DNA of 64,000 bases from Campanula takesimana. Taxonomy: Eukaryota > Streptophyta > Magnoliopsida > Asterales > Campanulaceae. The position numbers and the translations under genes were made by a program. Shown here piece by piece: positions 34,426 through 44,606 of this stretch; the stretch's first letter is position 1; each line of letters opens with the position of its first letter. The notes below the pieces were generated by a model. That model had not been told where the DNA came from, made no database searches, and saw only the letters and a list, made by a program, of their open reading frames with translations. The stretch covers positions 992,001 through 1,056,000 of the forward strand of contig JAOWBW010000147.1 of NCBI GenBank assembly GCA_026119855.1, read 5' to 3'.

Positions 34426-36316
34426 TTTGCATTGTTTTAATAGTATGTATAGCAGATATACGACGAGACAGTTGTTTTTCAATCTGAGTTTTGAATTTAG
34501 CAAAAATGGATGTAACATCAGATTTATGAGTCATGGGAAACAACCATACAAATCGAGAAAAATCATCAACAATAGATAAATAAAAACAAAATCCATTCAA
34601 AGAAAAAACCGGAGCTGGACCCCATACATCTAAATGAAGCATATCCAAAGGATGTAACGCATTAAATGTTCTGGGAAGAAAAGGTAATCTGCTAGACTTG
34701 CCTAAGGGACAAAAATGACAACAATGTTGTTCATTTATTTTATGACTTAAAGGTAAACTAAACTGATGACACAAAGCTTTAAAAACTGGAGTTGACGGAT
34801 GACCCAATCGGGCATGCCAAATATCCTGACTCGAACGTTCACCAAGGAGGGCGATGGGATTATTCTGCGACTTGGAATTGAAAGAAAGCTTGTATAAACC
34901 TCCAGAGTTACTGCCAGTAATGATAGTCTCCTTCGTTCGATTGTCCTTAACACGAAAACCACACGAGTCAAGTTCAAAGAAGCAATTATTATCCTTAGAA
35001 AATTGTCGAATGGATAGTAAAGGTCTATGAATGTGTGACACATATAAGACATTATGAAGATGGAACGAACGATTATTAACAGAAAAAGATGAACTACCAA
35101 TGCCAGAAATTTGTAACTTATGACCATTACCAACAGTAACTACATCCGTACCTGAGTATGGATAATATCCGGAGAAGGCCGACGGGTCTGAAGTCATATG
35201 ATTTGTGGCCCCACTATCAAGAATATGTGGATCGGAGTACGTCATATAGGCAGCATTTGTGTTGGTTGGACAGTCCCAAGCTCCATGACCCATTTGAAAA
35301 CACCACTGACATGTAACAGGGGAAGGGGAAAGCACACAAGGACTATTATTAGGGGGGCCCCCACGGTTTGGATTATATGGAACCCGACGTCCCCAATTTT
35401 CCCCTTGACCCCTTCCATAACCCCCTTGATTGTTACCAGTACCCCTATTTCCATTGTTTCCCCTTCCTTGGCGATTTCCATTGTTCCTGTTCTGACCACC
35501 TCGTCCACCTCGATTGTTGTTGCTGCCACGGTTTGAACCACTGCCTCGGCCATGACCTGCAAAGTGTGCCTCCGGGGGGACGACGGAGGGTGGGGTTGTA
35601 GCAAGGAGAGCAGTTGATTGAGTCGCCGGTACCGTAAATTTGGCGAGGAGCAGTTCTTCTTTGAGCAGCAGATCGGTCAAGACATCAAGGGTGAGGGGAT
35701 TGCGAGCATGAATCGCCGCCGCAGATGTGAGAAACTCTTTATATTCTTGACCTAGGCCACCACAAAATCGCTGAATAATCACTGAGTCATTGACGGGATC
35801 TCTTGCGGCAGTAAGGGAATCTGAAATCTGAGAAGCACGGAGGAGGTAATCTGATATGGACATATCTGTGGGTTTCTTTAGATCGTGCAATTTCTCCTTG
35901 AGAGTCTCAATTTGGAGAGCAGACGTGGCCCCAAATCTCTTGGCTAAGACAGCCCAAGCATCCGGTGCGGTAACACTGGAGTTGAGGTAAGGCTGGACTG
36001 CGGGTGTAACCGTTCCCTTGATCCAACCACACACCAGATCTGTAGCGTCGGTCCAAGTGGCATGATCAGGGTTAGGTTTGCCGTCGGTAAGGGTGGCAGT
36101 GGGTGGTCGTGGTTCGATAACGAACAGAAGCCGGTGGGTGCGAAGGAGAGTTTTGAACAACGTGCTCCAATTCACGTAGTTCTCTTTGGTTAAATATGTC
36201 TGGCCCATGATCGCCGTGGGATTGTAGAAAACAGGGAGAGATTTGAAGTAATAGGCAGCGGTGTTGGTGCCGGAACTAGAACCGTCACCGGGGGTCATCT
36301 CGGTTTCACCAGTCAT
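34295..36316 (-). CDS. copia gag, protease and integrase N-terminal part (673 codons)
   Basis: An intact ATG frame near the primer site. Gag (about residues 1-250) includes NYVNWSTLFKTLL. A Gly/Arg/Asn-rich region precedes a CCHC knuckle (CQWCFQMGHGAWDC, near residue 345). The protease motif LDSGATNHMT follows, then the pre-integrase zinc region (WHARLGHPS and CCHFCPLGK) and the integrase core with LDVWG and the second catalytic Asp in TDGG. At about 34430 a run of seven G shifts the frame and ends the ORF prematurely. It would form particles if expressed but lacks complete integrase. Confidence 0.85.
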   Translation of the reverse strand: MTGETEMTPGDGSSSGTNTAAYYFKSLPVFYNPTAIMGQTYLTKENYVNWSTLFKTLLRTHRLLFVIEPRPPTATLTDGKPNPDHATWTDATDLVCGWIKGTVTPAVQPYLNSSVTAPDAWAVLAKRFGATSALQIETLKEKLHDLKKPTDMSISDYLLRASQISDSLTAARDPVNDSVIIQRFCGGLGQEYKEFLTSAAAIHARNPLTLDVLTDLLLKEELLLAKFTVPATQSTALLATTPPSVVPPEAHFAGHGRGSGSNRGSNNNRGGRGGQNRNNGNRQGRGNNGNRGTGNNQGGYGRGQGENWGRRVPYNPNRGGPPNNSPCVLSPSPVTCQWCFQMGHGAWDCPTNTNAAYMTYSDPHILDSGATNHMTSDPSAFSGYYPYSGTDVVTVGNGHKLQISGIGSSSFSVNNRSFHLHNVLYVSHIHRPLLSIRQFSKDNNCFFELDSCGFRVKDNRTKETIITGSNSGGLYKLSFNSKSQNNPIALLGERSSQDIWHARLGHPSTPVFKALCHQFSLPLSHKINEQHCCHFCPLGKSSRLPFLPRTFNALHPLDMLHLDVWGPAPVFSLNGFCFYLSIVDDFSRFVWLFPMTHKSDVTSIFAKFKTQIEKQLSRRISAIHTIKTMQTDGGVNLLVVLLLLFFKTKAFDTKLPVLTLPNKMALLSENTVT

Positions 36317-36375
36317 GATGAAGTCGAGGAAGAAGAAGAAAACAAAGGTACGTCTTTGGATCGATTCAGATCAGA

Positions 36376-36384
36376 CTAATACCA
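36376..36384 (-). other. primer-binding site, initiator Met type (diverged)
   Basis: On the minus strand it reads TGGTATTAG directly next to the LTR boundary at 36385, one change from TGGTATCAG. Confidence 0.75.
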
Positions 36385-36611
36385 TCTTAGACTGCACACG
36401 GCAAGAACAAGAAATATTTTTGGGGAAAATTGTTTCCTTGATTAATTCAGAAATTATACACAGAATATATAGAGCTATACAAAGACCTAAACTAATATAG
36501 GAAATATTGGACTCTATTCTAGGAAGATATTGATATATGAAAATATACAATCCTAGGCTATAAACATGGGATCCGAAATATTGTGATTGACATCACAATA
36601 TTCGGCTAATA
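36385..36611 (-). repeat. 5' LTR (227 bp)
   Basis: In plus orientation it runs TCTTAGACTGCACACGGC to TTCGGCTAATA, followed by target duplication AAACT. Confidence 0.9.
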
Positions 36612-36616
36612 AAACT

Positions 36617-37235
36617 GTGTTCCTTCAGTTTGTTTGGACTAATCAAAACATCCATGTCCTTAAGAAAAAACTGATGTGTTCCTACCTTATGTCTCACCTA
36701 CTTCAGAAGCTATGGAAGCCATTTGAAAGTCTTCCTTTCATAACTATTTTGAACTAATAGGTTCAAACTAATAATAATTGCATTGCTAAATGGATTTTTA
36801 TACCTTGACCTGTTTTTTCCTCTTTGAATCACATTAAAAGAGCACTGAATTTATTTTTCTTTCTTGGTTTGGCAGGGGTGTAAACGAACCTAGAGAAGAA
36901 TCCTAAGCAGAAGATGAAGAGGCATGTGGAGATTGTGCAACCAAGGAAAAAGGGCGTTGGTGGTGGCTAGCTGCGAAAGGTAGAAGAGGAGAAAACCGAC
37001 AAAGGGAATGGTGGTGGAATAGAATGCAAATAGTAGAAGGACACTTAGATAAAAGAGAAGTCGTGTATTTCTACGGTGGATGATTGTAAGAATTATTGTT
37101 AATGTATGTAATGAAAGGTTGATTGTTATTGTTCAATGGAATGTTTGTTACTTCATATTAATTTTTATTTATTTGATTTTTTTGATTATAGTTTGAAGTA
37201 GGTGCGACAGGAAAAAAATAAAAATAATTTTTTTT
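36617..37235. other. CACTA interior, no recognised gene
   Basis: A copy of the words GTTTGTTTGGACT and AATCAAAACATCCA seen at 31712-31743 lies at 36629-36655, so the CACTA interior had a small duplication before the copia insertion. An acceptor-like TTTGGCAG at 36870 is followed by a short basic frame (KMKRHVEIVQPRKKG) that may be part of a captured exon. I cannot identify it. Confidence 0.3.
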
Positions 37236-37529
37236 TTAAAAATGTCCTTAGATAGCGCATAAAAAAGAGCTATGTAAGATATATATAGCCTTAGATAGCG
37301 TTTTTTATGCGCTATCTATGTTAGCTTGCATTTTTTTAAAAAAGCACTTAGATAGCGCATAAAAAAGCGCTATGCAAGTTGAATTCTGAAAAACGTTATG
37401 TTAGATCCTTCGCTTAGATAGCGCCTAAAAAGCGCTATGTTAGCTTGCATAGCGGTTGCTTACATAGCGCTTTTATGCGCTATCTAAGCCAAAAAATAAG
37501 CGCTATGCAAGACTAAATCTGTACTAGTG
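37236..37529 (-). repeat. CACTA right subterminal repeats and terminal inverted repeat
   Basis: There are about ten TAGCGC/GCGCTA units in both orientations (e.g. CTTAGATAGCGC, GCGCTATGTTAGC), ending with AATCTGTACTAGTG (37516-37529) and the target duplication TAG. These are the expected transposase-binding repeats of the family. Confidence 0.85.
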
Positions 37530-37723
37530 TAGGCATCTGTTACATAATACTTACATTTTGTAATATAGTCTATAATCTTTAATTTATCTCCAAAGTAATA
37601 AATTTGTTTTCATTTTTCCTATGGACATAACTATCTTGCGATAGTGAAGCATGTAATTATTCTATGTGTTCTTTAGTTGTTTTTTAGTATATATGTTTGT
37701 CTATCGCTACGGTACACCAATCA

Positions 37724-39333
37724 TGTATCAGAGCTCAGGTTAGGAGTTTTGGGGCTTCTGCATACTGGAGTTTGTGATTTGGGGAAATATGTTGCACGCA
37801 GAAATGAGGATCAACAAGTTCACAAAGGAGAATAATTTCAGTCTATGACATGTCAAGATGGAAGTAGTGTTGAAGAGACGAGGTATTTGGGCACCCTTAG
37901 TCATAGACAGGAATATTAAGATGGGTGATGAGGATTTCTCCGTTCTAGAAGAGAAGGCTCATTCTGATATCATCATGAGTCTGGAATATAATATTCTCGT
38001 AGAGGTAGCTTCTGAAAAGAATAACGCCGGCGTGTGGGCCAGTTAGAAGCATTATATTCGACAAAGTTTCTTGTTAGAGCAATAAACAAGACTTGATGAG
38101 AAAAAAAAGCAATCACAAGAACACAGATTTACGTGGTTCACCAACTTAGCTATGTCCACGGAGGATGAGAATATTATTATCAATCTGGAAAAACTTTTAC
38201 AAGATCACACTAATCTATGCTAGCTCGAATTTTGGTCACAAAATTCCTGACTGTGCTAATCCTTATTGCAAAAGTCTATTTTTGATCACTCTATTTTTTG
38301 AGGTATGAATTTGTGTTATGATGACCCCTCTATTTATACTAATAGGGTCCTAACCCTGAAGACATAAGGAATAGCTTTTATTAATCCCTAAAGGATTAAT
38401 AATTCATTCCTGATAAGGATTACAAAAGTCCTTGTCCCAAAAGAACTAACTAATAATCCTAAACTCTGAACCAATAAGGAGTACAAAAGTCCTTGTCCCA
38501 AAAGGACTAACTAATCCTTATTTCAATCCTGCTCTGTCTTGGAATTATGAATTTTCCTGTTGCTTAACCCTTTAACTTAGCATCCCAAATTCAAAGGCAT
38601 TAACCCAACATTTCTTACTATCACGTTGTTCAATAAACAATGTCGTGTGACTCATGTATGCAAGAAGGTACATCGCTTTCGTCTTATGTAGAGTAATTTA
38701 ACTCTTAGTTAATGGAACTGCATTATTTAGAAGTTCAAATATACTACGAGGATGCTCTTTATTTTATTTTAGTTTCCTACAACATATGAATTTTTTTGAT
38801 TCATGTATACGTAAAAGGATGTTAATACTTTGGAAGATGTCCGTTTTACTATTAAAACAAGAGAGCTGCACCGAAAGGAGATTGGTGCAAACACATATCG
38901 TCATGTGTCTTGGCTATTGGCTAGCAATAGTAATAAGGGGCATAGGAAGAAAGGGAAGAATAAGAACAGGCATTCGAGTTCATCCTCATCATCAAAAGGT
39001 CCCCATTTGTAACTAACGTATGAAGAAAGGGCATTAGGAGTCGAATTTTCATAAGAAGGAAAACCAACATTCTATGAAGAAGAGTGAGAGTAGCGCTTCA
39101 ATAGTCGAAAGTGCTTGTGTTGCTGATGATTTTCCTTGCCTACGGATGAAAACACACGTCTAAATGATGTGTTGATTCTTGATTCTGGGGCTTCTTATCA
39201 TATATTTCCAGGATGGGAGTGGTTGACAACGAATGGGCAGGTAGATGGTGGCCATTTTCATATGGCCTATAGAGTCACTTGGAAGGTAGTTGGTATTGGC
39301 TCCAGAAAGTTTCAAGTGTATGATGGTAAAATT
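37724..39333 (+). pseudogene. decayed copia leader, gag and protease, interrupted twice
   Basis: A diverged primer site (TGTATCAGAGCTC, 37724-37736) precedes a gag start at 37804 (MRINKFTKENNFSL, then a stop). Words such as EEKAHSDIIMSLEYNILVEV lie at about 37945-38010. After the solo LTR, gag resumes (EDVRFTIKTRELHRKE near 38832, a Ser-rich basic stretch near 38960-39010), then the protease motif LILDSGASYHIFP near 39172-39210. An LTR element cuts it at 39334. Many stops and frameshifts are present. The gag words match those in the 9524 element, so the lineages are related. Confidence 0.75.
38072..38610 (-). repeat. solo LTR, target duplication TTTCT
   Basis: In plus orientation it starts TGTTAGAGCAATAAACAAG and ends CATTAACCCAACA. 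Reversed, this matches the ends of the 9524/11023 LTRs (GCTCTAACA and TGTTGGG...). TTTCT flanks both sides (38067-38071, 38611-38615). 539 bp remain, with internal loss compared with 660 bp. It formed by LTR-LTR recombination. Confidence 0.9.
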
Positions 39334-40130
39334 TGTTGGGATTGGAGACAAAACAAAGGAAATATCAAAACTGAGGAGAAGATGGAGCAGAATCAGAGGA
39401 GCAAGCGGGCGCTCAGTACAGGGCAGGCGGGCGCTTACTTATGGCAGAATAGGGGACGTTTCTGTTGACTGCACGCAGTCACTCGATCAGGGGCAGGCGG
39501 GCGCCTGGTATGGCGGACAGCAGGAAATTGGCGTGGAGTGGAGTCCGATGTTAAGTAATAAGGAATTGATTTCCTTATCTTATCCAGTTTCCTAAAGTCA
39601 TAACACTTGGAGAATAAGTATTATACTCCTTCTGTCTCAAGGACTCAAGGTAAATTAGGTTTTGATCAGGATTAGGTTTTGTATCCCTATAAATATATTG
39701 TGACTACCACCATAATATTCTGCACCCTAAAGGAGAGAGATAGGATATCAAGAGAAAGCACAAAATAGTGTCTAGGAGGGGGCCAGGGGATTAGTAGAGC
39801 CATGGGGGGCAATCCTATAACCCGGCCATGATCATGTTTGTGTAATCTTAGGGGAGAGATAATAATATGTAGGAGAGGGTTGTTCATGGGAGAGTATACA
39901 TACTAGATCTGTGTGAGTGTATGTGTAAACTGCAACAATCAACATATTATTATAGTGATATCCTGGCTTGGGGCCTCCGGATGTAGCCACGTGTGGTGGT
40001 GAACCGGGTTAACAAATTATGGTGTTTCTGTTCTTTCATATTACTTTATTTCATGTGTTGATTTATTTTCTCCATGTTATGACGGCTAGTGTGGACTAGT
40101 GGATGCGGTGATCCCCCCAATTCCTCAACA
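39334..40130 (+). repeat. 5' LTR (797 bp)
   Basis: It begins TGTTGGGATTGGAGAC and ends TTCCTCAACA. Several GGCAGGCGGGCGC-type GC-rich words lie at 39405-39510 in otherwise AT-rich DNA. A TATAAATATA box lies near 39690. Confidence 0.92.
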
Positions 40131-40132
40131 AC

Positions 40133-40144
40133 TGGTATCAGAGC
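40133..40144 (+). other. primer-binding site, initiator Met tRNA
   Basis: TGGTATCAGAGC, two bases after the 5' LTR. Confidence 0.93.
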
Positions 40145-41166
40145 TTTGGTTTGAGATCTAGGTGAGATCCAAGGTGAAGAAAAGCGACAATAGATATTCG
40201 TGCAGTGCTCGTGCAGAATTCATGCAATATACGTGCAGGCTCGGTAGAGCGCACGTGCAGATTTCGTGTAGTGCAAATTCTTCATGTGGAAGACGTACAG
40301 GGATCTGAGAGCTTCTAGGGTTTATGTTTGAAGCAAGACATGTGCCAAATAGGTCCACGATCGTGCGGAAGATCAGATAGTTCGAAAAGTTCGTTTGTTT
40401 CTTATGAGATCTGCAGAAATTTGAGGTGGAATTTGGAGATGCAAAGATCAAGATGAATTTGGAGGTGTTTAAGGGATCTTGGGGCAGTCAAGGTGGTTGG
40501 ATAAAAAATATGAAAGAAAAGAGGAATGCATCAGGCACTTGCGTAAGCAACCAACGATGCAAAGGTGGGTGGTATAAGCCGGTTTGACAACGTGAGAAGA
40601 AGAGGACTTCTCGCAAATGACAGATGGGGGTTAGGAGGATGTTGTACTCTACCGACAACATCAAATCCATTCCTGGTGGGAGCAAGAGGCGTAAAGACCG
40701 GCCTATTGGTGTAAAACGGAGAGACATCAATAAACGGTGTGTTAGGGTGGAGAGGTGACAATGTGTAGCTGATCAGCAAGGAGACAGTCACAAGTACCTA
40801 ACAGAGAGCGATAAAAGACCACAAGAAGACAATGCAAAAAGCAAGATGTGTCCGAGTTTCACGGGAAGCATTGCAAAGGGAGTGGATCTAAGAGGGAGAA
40901 GGCGAAGTTAGTCTTGTAAAGAAATCAAGGTAGAAGTTGGTTTAGGGAGGCAAGAAGTATCTAACACGGAGAGGTTGAAGCGTCGCTTGGTTTCAACTCG
41001 CCTTATTACTTGGGCGTGGAGGCTCATGGTGGAGGAGCGTGGAGGATTGTCATCATCAAGGAGGAGCTTGGTGTCAACATGGTGTTTAAATATTTGGTGG
41101 ATCATTCTCTGGTGGGAGTTTGATGGAGTATGTCATAATGGTGGTTTATGTCTCCAGGTGGGAGAT

Positions 41167-41964
41167 TGTTAGGATTGGAGACAAAACAAAGGAGATATCA
41201 AAACCGAGGAGAAGATGGAGCAGAATCGGAGGAGCAGGCAGGCGCTCGGTATAGGGCAGACGGGCGCTTACCTATGACGGAATAGGGGACGTTTCTATTG
41301 ACTGCAGGCGGGCGCTCGGTCTGGGGCAGGCGGGCGCCTGGTATGGCGGACAGCAGGAAATTGGCGTGGAGTGGAGTCCAAGGTTAAGTAATAAGGAATT
41401 TATTTCCTTATCTTATCCAGTTTCCTAAAGTCATAATACTTGGAGAAGAAGTATTATACTCCTTCTATCTCAAGGACTCCAGGTAAATTAGGTTTTGATC
41501 AGGATTAGGTTTTGTATCCCTATAAATATATTGTGACTACCACCATAATATTCTGTACCCTAAAGGAGATAGATAGGATATCATGAGAAAGCACAAAATA
41601 GTGTTTAGGAGGGGGCCGGGGGATTAGGAGAGCCATGTGGGGCGCAATCCTATAACCCGGCCATGATCATGTTTGTGTAATCTTGGGGGAGAGATAATAA
41701 TATGTAGGAGAGGGTTGTTCATGGGAGAGTATACATACTAGATCTGTGTGAGTGTATGTGTAAACTGCAACAATCAACATATTATAATAGTGATATCGTG
41801 GCTTGGGGCCTCCGGATGTAGCCACGTGTGGTGGTGAACTGGGTTAATAAATTATGGTGTTCCTGTTCTTTCATATTACTTTATTTGATGTGTTGATTTA
41901 TTTTCTCTATGTTATGACTGCTAGTATGGGCTAGTGGATGCGGTGATCCCCCAATTCCCCAACA
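41167..41964 (+). repeat. 3' LTR (798 bp)
   Basis: It begins TGTTAGGATTGGAGAC after GTGGGAGA and ends TTCCCCAACA, followed by AAATT. Confidence 0.92.
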
Positions 41965-41969
41965 AAATT

Positions 41970-42242
41970 TGCACGCAAAATAATTAGAGATATGTTCTGA
42001 ACATGAAAAAGAATTTGTAAAGTAAGGATCCTTGTATTTCCTCAAGATGTCTACGCTTTTTTGAGAGTTATAATGTAAGGATCCTTGTATTTCCTCAAGC
42101 TCTCTATGCTTTTTTAAGCATTTGTTGATGCATCCTCTGAGGTTGATGAGAAAAATATGAAAGAGGTTTGGCATATGAGTCCTTGTCACATGAGTGAATA
42201 GAGATGCATGTTTTGACTAGAGAATATATTCTAGGTTGTAAT
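41970..42242. other. remnant of the older copia fragment with a short tandem duplication
   Basis: The words GTAAGGATCCTTGTATTTCC and TCAAG occur twice (about 42020-42050 and 42075-42105). No open frame is convincing; this is probably the decayed continuation of the plus-strand copia sequence cut at 39333. Confidence 0.4.
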
Positions 42243-44197
42243 TGTAATACCCGGTCCTATTAGCCAATTATTTTATTGTGTAAACTATTTTATTTAATTT
42301 GGACTCAATAATTAAGGAGTAAGTATTGGGCTTAAACCCGAGCCCAAGTAAATTAAAACCCGTTGAAATTAGGAATTCTTTTTTTATTAGGGAAAGTGGA
42401 TACCTAAAATATATACTCTCCTAAATTACCCTAGCACTATTATTTTCACCACAAAGAAAAGAAGTGAGACGGGAAAGAGGGTGAGGGCGGCAGAGAGAGC
42501 ACCGCCGCAGAGAGAGAACCGAGAGAGAAAGAGAAGGCGGAGGAGAAGAGAGGAAGTTCCGATCTTTCAATAAGGTACTCCCAATCGCTTAATCTCTTCT
42601 CTCTAAGCTTAATCATCTAGAATTCTTGCGTAAGAACCCTAATAGTAAAAGAATTGATCAAACTAGGTTTTTGATTATGTTGGGTTTAAGAACGATGATG
42701 GTGTGCATGATGTGTGTGTGCAGTAGTGTGTATTATTGTGTGTACAGTGTGTGTGTGCAGTCATGCGTGAAAAGCGTGGGTGCATTTGTGTGCAGTGTGT
42801 GTGTGTGTGTGTGCGTGTGTGTTGTGGGCAGTGTGTGCCGTGTGTGAGTGTGTGGGCAGTGTGTGTCGTGTGGTTGTGTGTGTTAGTGTGTGCTAGGAAT
42901 AGTAATTCTCAAGGTGTGAATAGTGAATTGAAGTGCAGTGAATAGTGTTTTGGCGTGAGTAATGGAATACTAAAACACGATGATTGGGAATAGAGACTAT
43001 GAAACCATAGGGGTATTTTGGTAAACCTAAAAAGGGTATTTTGGGTATAAATAAAATTGGGTAATGTGAGAAACCCTAGAACATGTATTGACCTTAAAAG
43101 GAGTTAAAGAGATTGACTCATATGTTAATAATAAGAAAGTAAAGTATAATTGGGACGGAAGTAAAACGTATTACTTTTGTCTAAGGAAATTATTTTTCGC
43201 ATGTTTGTAGATACGTGCGCGTGGCTTTGTAAGAAGATTAACACAAGCCAAGGTAAGGGATTACGTTCCTTAGTTCTTGAAGTCTCTATCCTTTAATGTA
43301 GGATTTCTTATATTTCTTTCAAGAGTAGTTACCAAGTGGCCGGTAACATTTGAAATCTAAAAAGTTGTGAACGCCTTTAAATGCTCTTACCCTTTGACAT
43401 ATCTTAAATCAATGGGTATCAAAAGAAACTTTGAAATTGTATGGTGTTCTTGTACCTTGGACACTAAGTTGAAACTTTGCTGTATCTTAATTTGGTATAG
43501 ACGTGTTGTAACCTTGCTATATCTTAATTTGGTATAGACGTTCGCTTAGTCTGAAATGAAAAAGGACTAAGTAGGGTAGTCTGGTCTGAAATGAAAAAGG
43601 ACTAGACTTTTATACTGCTTATTGAAGTAGTTGATTATCATGATAAATCTTACTTAAATGCCCTGATCAGGCATTGCACCTGAAATGGTGACGTTATCTT
43701 GGAATTGACGGAATTGAAAGTAAATTGCCACACTTCTTTTCGAAAAAGCTTATTGTTAACTGTTTTTGAATCTTAGCGGTTAACTTGATATTTTATGAAA
43801 GCTTATCTTTGAAAATATTATTGATGTTTCGTTCTTCCGGTCATCTCTCCTTAGAACCCGGAGAGATCCCGTATGAACTTACTGAGCATTGTTCGCTCAC
43901 CCCTTCCATAATTACTGTTCTTCAGGTAATAAGTAGAGGGAGTAATTCAAATGACAAGAAGAACGTTGTTAAGGTGAAGTTGAAGATCATTGATGACGAG
44001 AGGTTTTATGGACGGTGGTTACTAGTCGTTAGTTTTGAAAGACAATTATTACGCTTCCGTTAATTATTTTGAATTGTGGTTAGAGATACTAGCCGTGGAG
44101 ATTTGAATTGTAGTTTATGACCGCTATTCCTTTATTTTGGGGACGGATTTATATTATCTAAAGGATGTTATATTACTCTGAAATTCGGGGTGTTACA
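42243..44197 (+). repeat. 5' LTR (1,955 bp)
   Basis: It begins TGTAATACCCGG and ends GGGGTGTTACA. It holds a GA-rich leader (42460-42560), a GT-rich microsatellite-like block (about 42710-42895) and an intron-like 3' half. Frames read from the GT block are low-complexity artefacts. Confidence 0.95.
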
Positions 44198-44198
44198 G

Positions 44199-44212
44199 TT
44201 GGTAATCAGAGC
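44199..44212 (+). other. primer-binding site, initiator Met type with one inserted A
   Basis: TTGGTAATCAGAGC starts one base after the LTR. Compared with TGGTATCAGAGC there is one extra A. Confidence 0.8.
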
Positions 44213-44606
44213 TCCGGTTTAGGTTTACATGGGAGACTATAGAAAGAAGTTAAGACTATGAGGAGAAATAGTACTTAACGTAGATTGGGCTTTAGAACTC
44301 TGATAAGGAAGATAGTACTTTTGGGGAAATTACCATTTTAGGAAACTTACCTTTTGAGGAAACTTTCTAAATTAGGAAACTTTGTAAGTTTGGGAACTTT
44401 CCATTTATGGAAACTTACTATTTTTGGGAAGAACCTAAAGTGGGATTTGTAGAGGAGTATAAGTGTATACTTGAGAATAATCTTGAATGATTGTGAATGA
44501 ATGTTATCTCTTCATTAAGAACGAACACATTATGAGGTTTATGTGACTCTAATAGTGGTTTGTTTTCATTGTAAATCATGGACGGACCTAGCAAATCAAA
44601 GATGTT

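Larger units (their letters stand above)
31760..36611 (-). mobile_element. Ty1/copia retrotransposon (Ale/Retrofit-like size), target duplication AAACT
   Basis: Two 227-bp LTRs (31760-31986, 36385-36611) differ at about four positions (about 98% alike). AAACT flanks both sides (31755-31759, 36612-36616). Minus-strand order is primer site, gag-protease-integrase (36316-34295), the rest of integrase (to 33057), reverse transcriptase (to about 32360) and the end of RNase H (to 31996). The frame is broken by a frameshift in a G run, a Trp-to-stop change and a deletion in RNase H. The short LTR and compact length recall the Ale/Retrofit lineage; that lineage call is inference. It inserted into the CACTA element downstream of the APS-kinase exons. 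Confidence 0.93.
24705..37529. mobile_element. CACTA transposon with captured APS-kinase exons and two nested retrotransposons
   Basis: The left end CACTAGTACAGATT is repeated inverted at the right end (AATCTGTACTAGTG), and the 3-bp sequence TAG flanks both sides (24702-24704, 37530-37532), as expected of CACTA (CMC) elements. Subterminal TAGCGC/GCGCTA repeats lie inside both ends. No transposase is seen, so it is non-autonomous. Removing the two nested retrotransposons (4.3 and 4.9 kb) leaves about 3.6 kb, much of it an intron-containing APS kinase gene fragment. Movement would have needed a transposase from a related element; the orphan end at 8308 belongs to the same family. Confidence 0.93.
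39334..41964 (+). mobile_element. non-autonomous LTR retrotransposon, target duplication AAATT
   Basis: LTRs 39334-40130 and 41167-41964 flank a 1,036-bp inside with a perfect initiator-Met primer site (40133-40144) and a purine stretch before the 3' LTR. AAATT flanks both sides (39329-39333, 41965-41969). The inside has a GTGCA-rich leader (40199-40290) but no gag or pol that I recognise. LTR similarity is about 96% by eye. It inserted into the protease region of the older copia fragment. Confidence 0.92.

Noticed and set aside
35198..35604. Plus-strand ORFs opposite the copia gag
   Set aside because: They are antisense shadows of the Gly/Arg/Asn-rich gag region and the zinc-knuckle region.
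42626..42945. Overlapping ORFs rich in Cys and Val, repeated at 50199-50477
   Set aside because: They are translations of the GT microsatellite block in both LTRs; low complexity and identical because the LTRs are duplicates.
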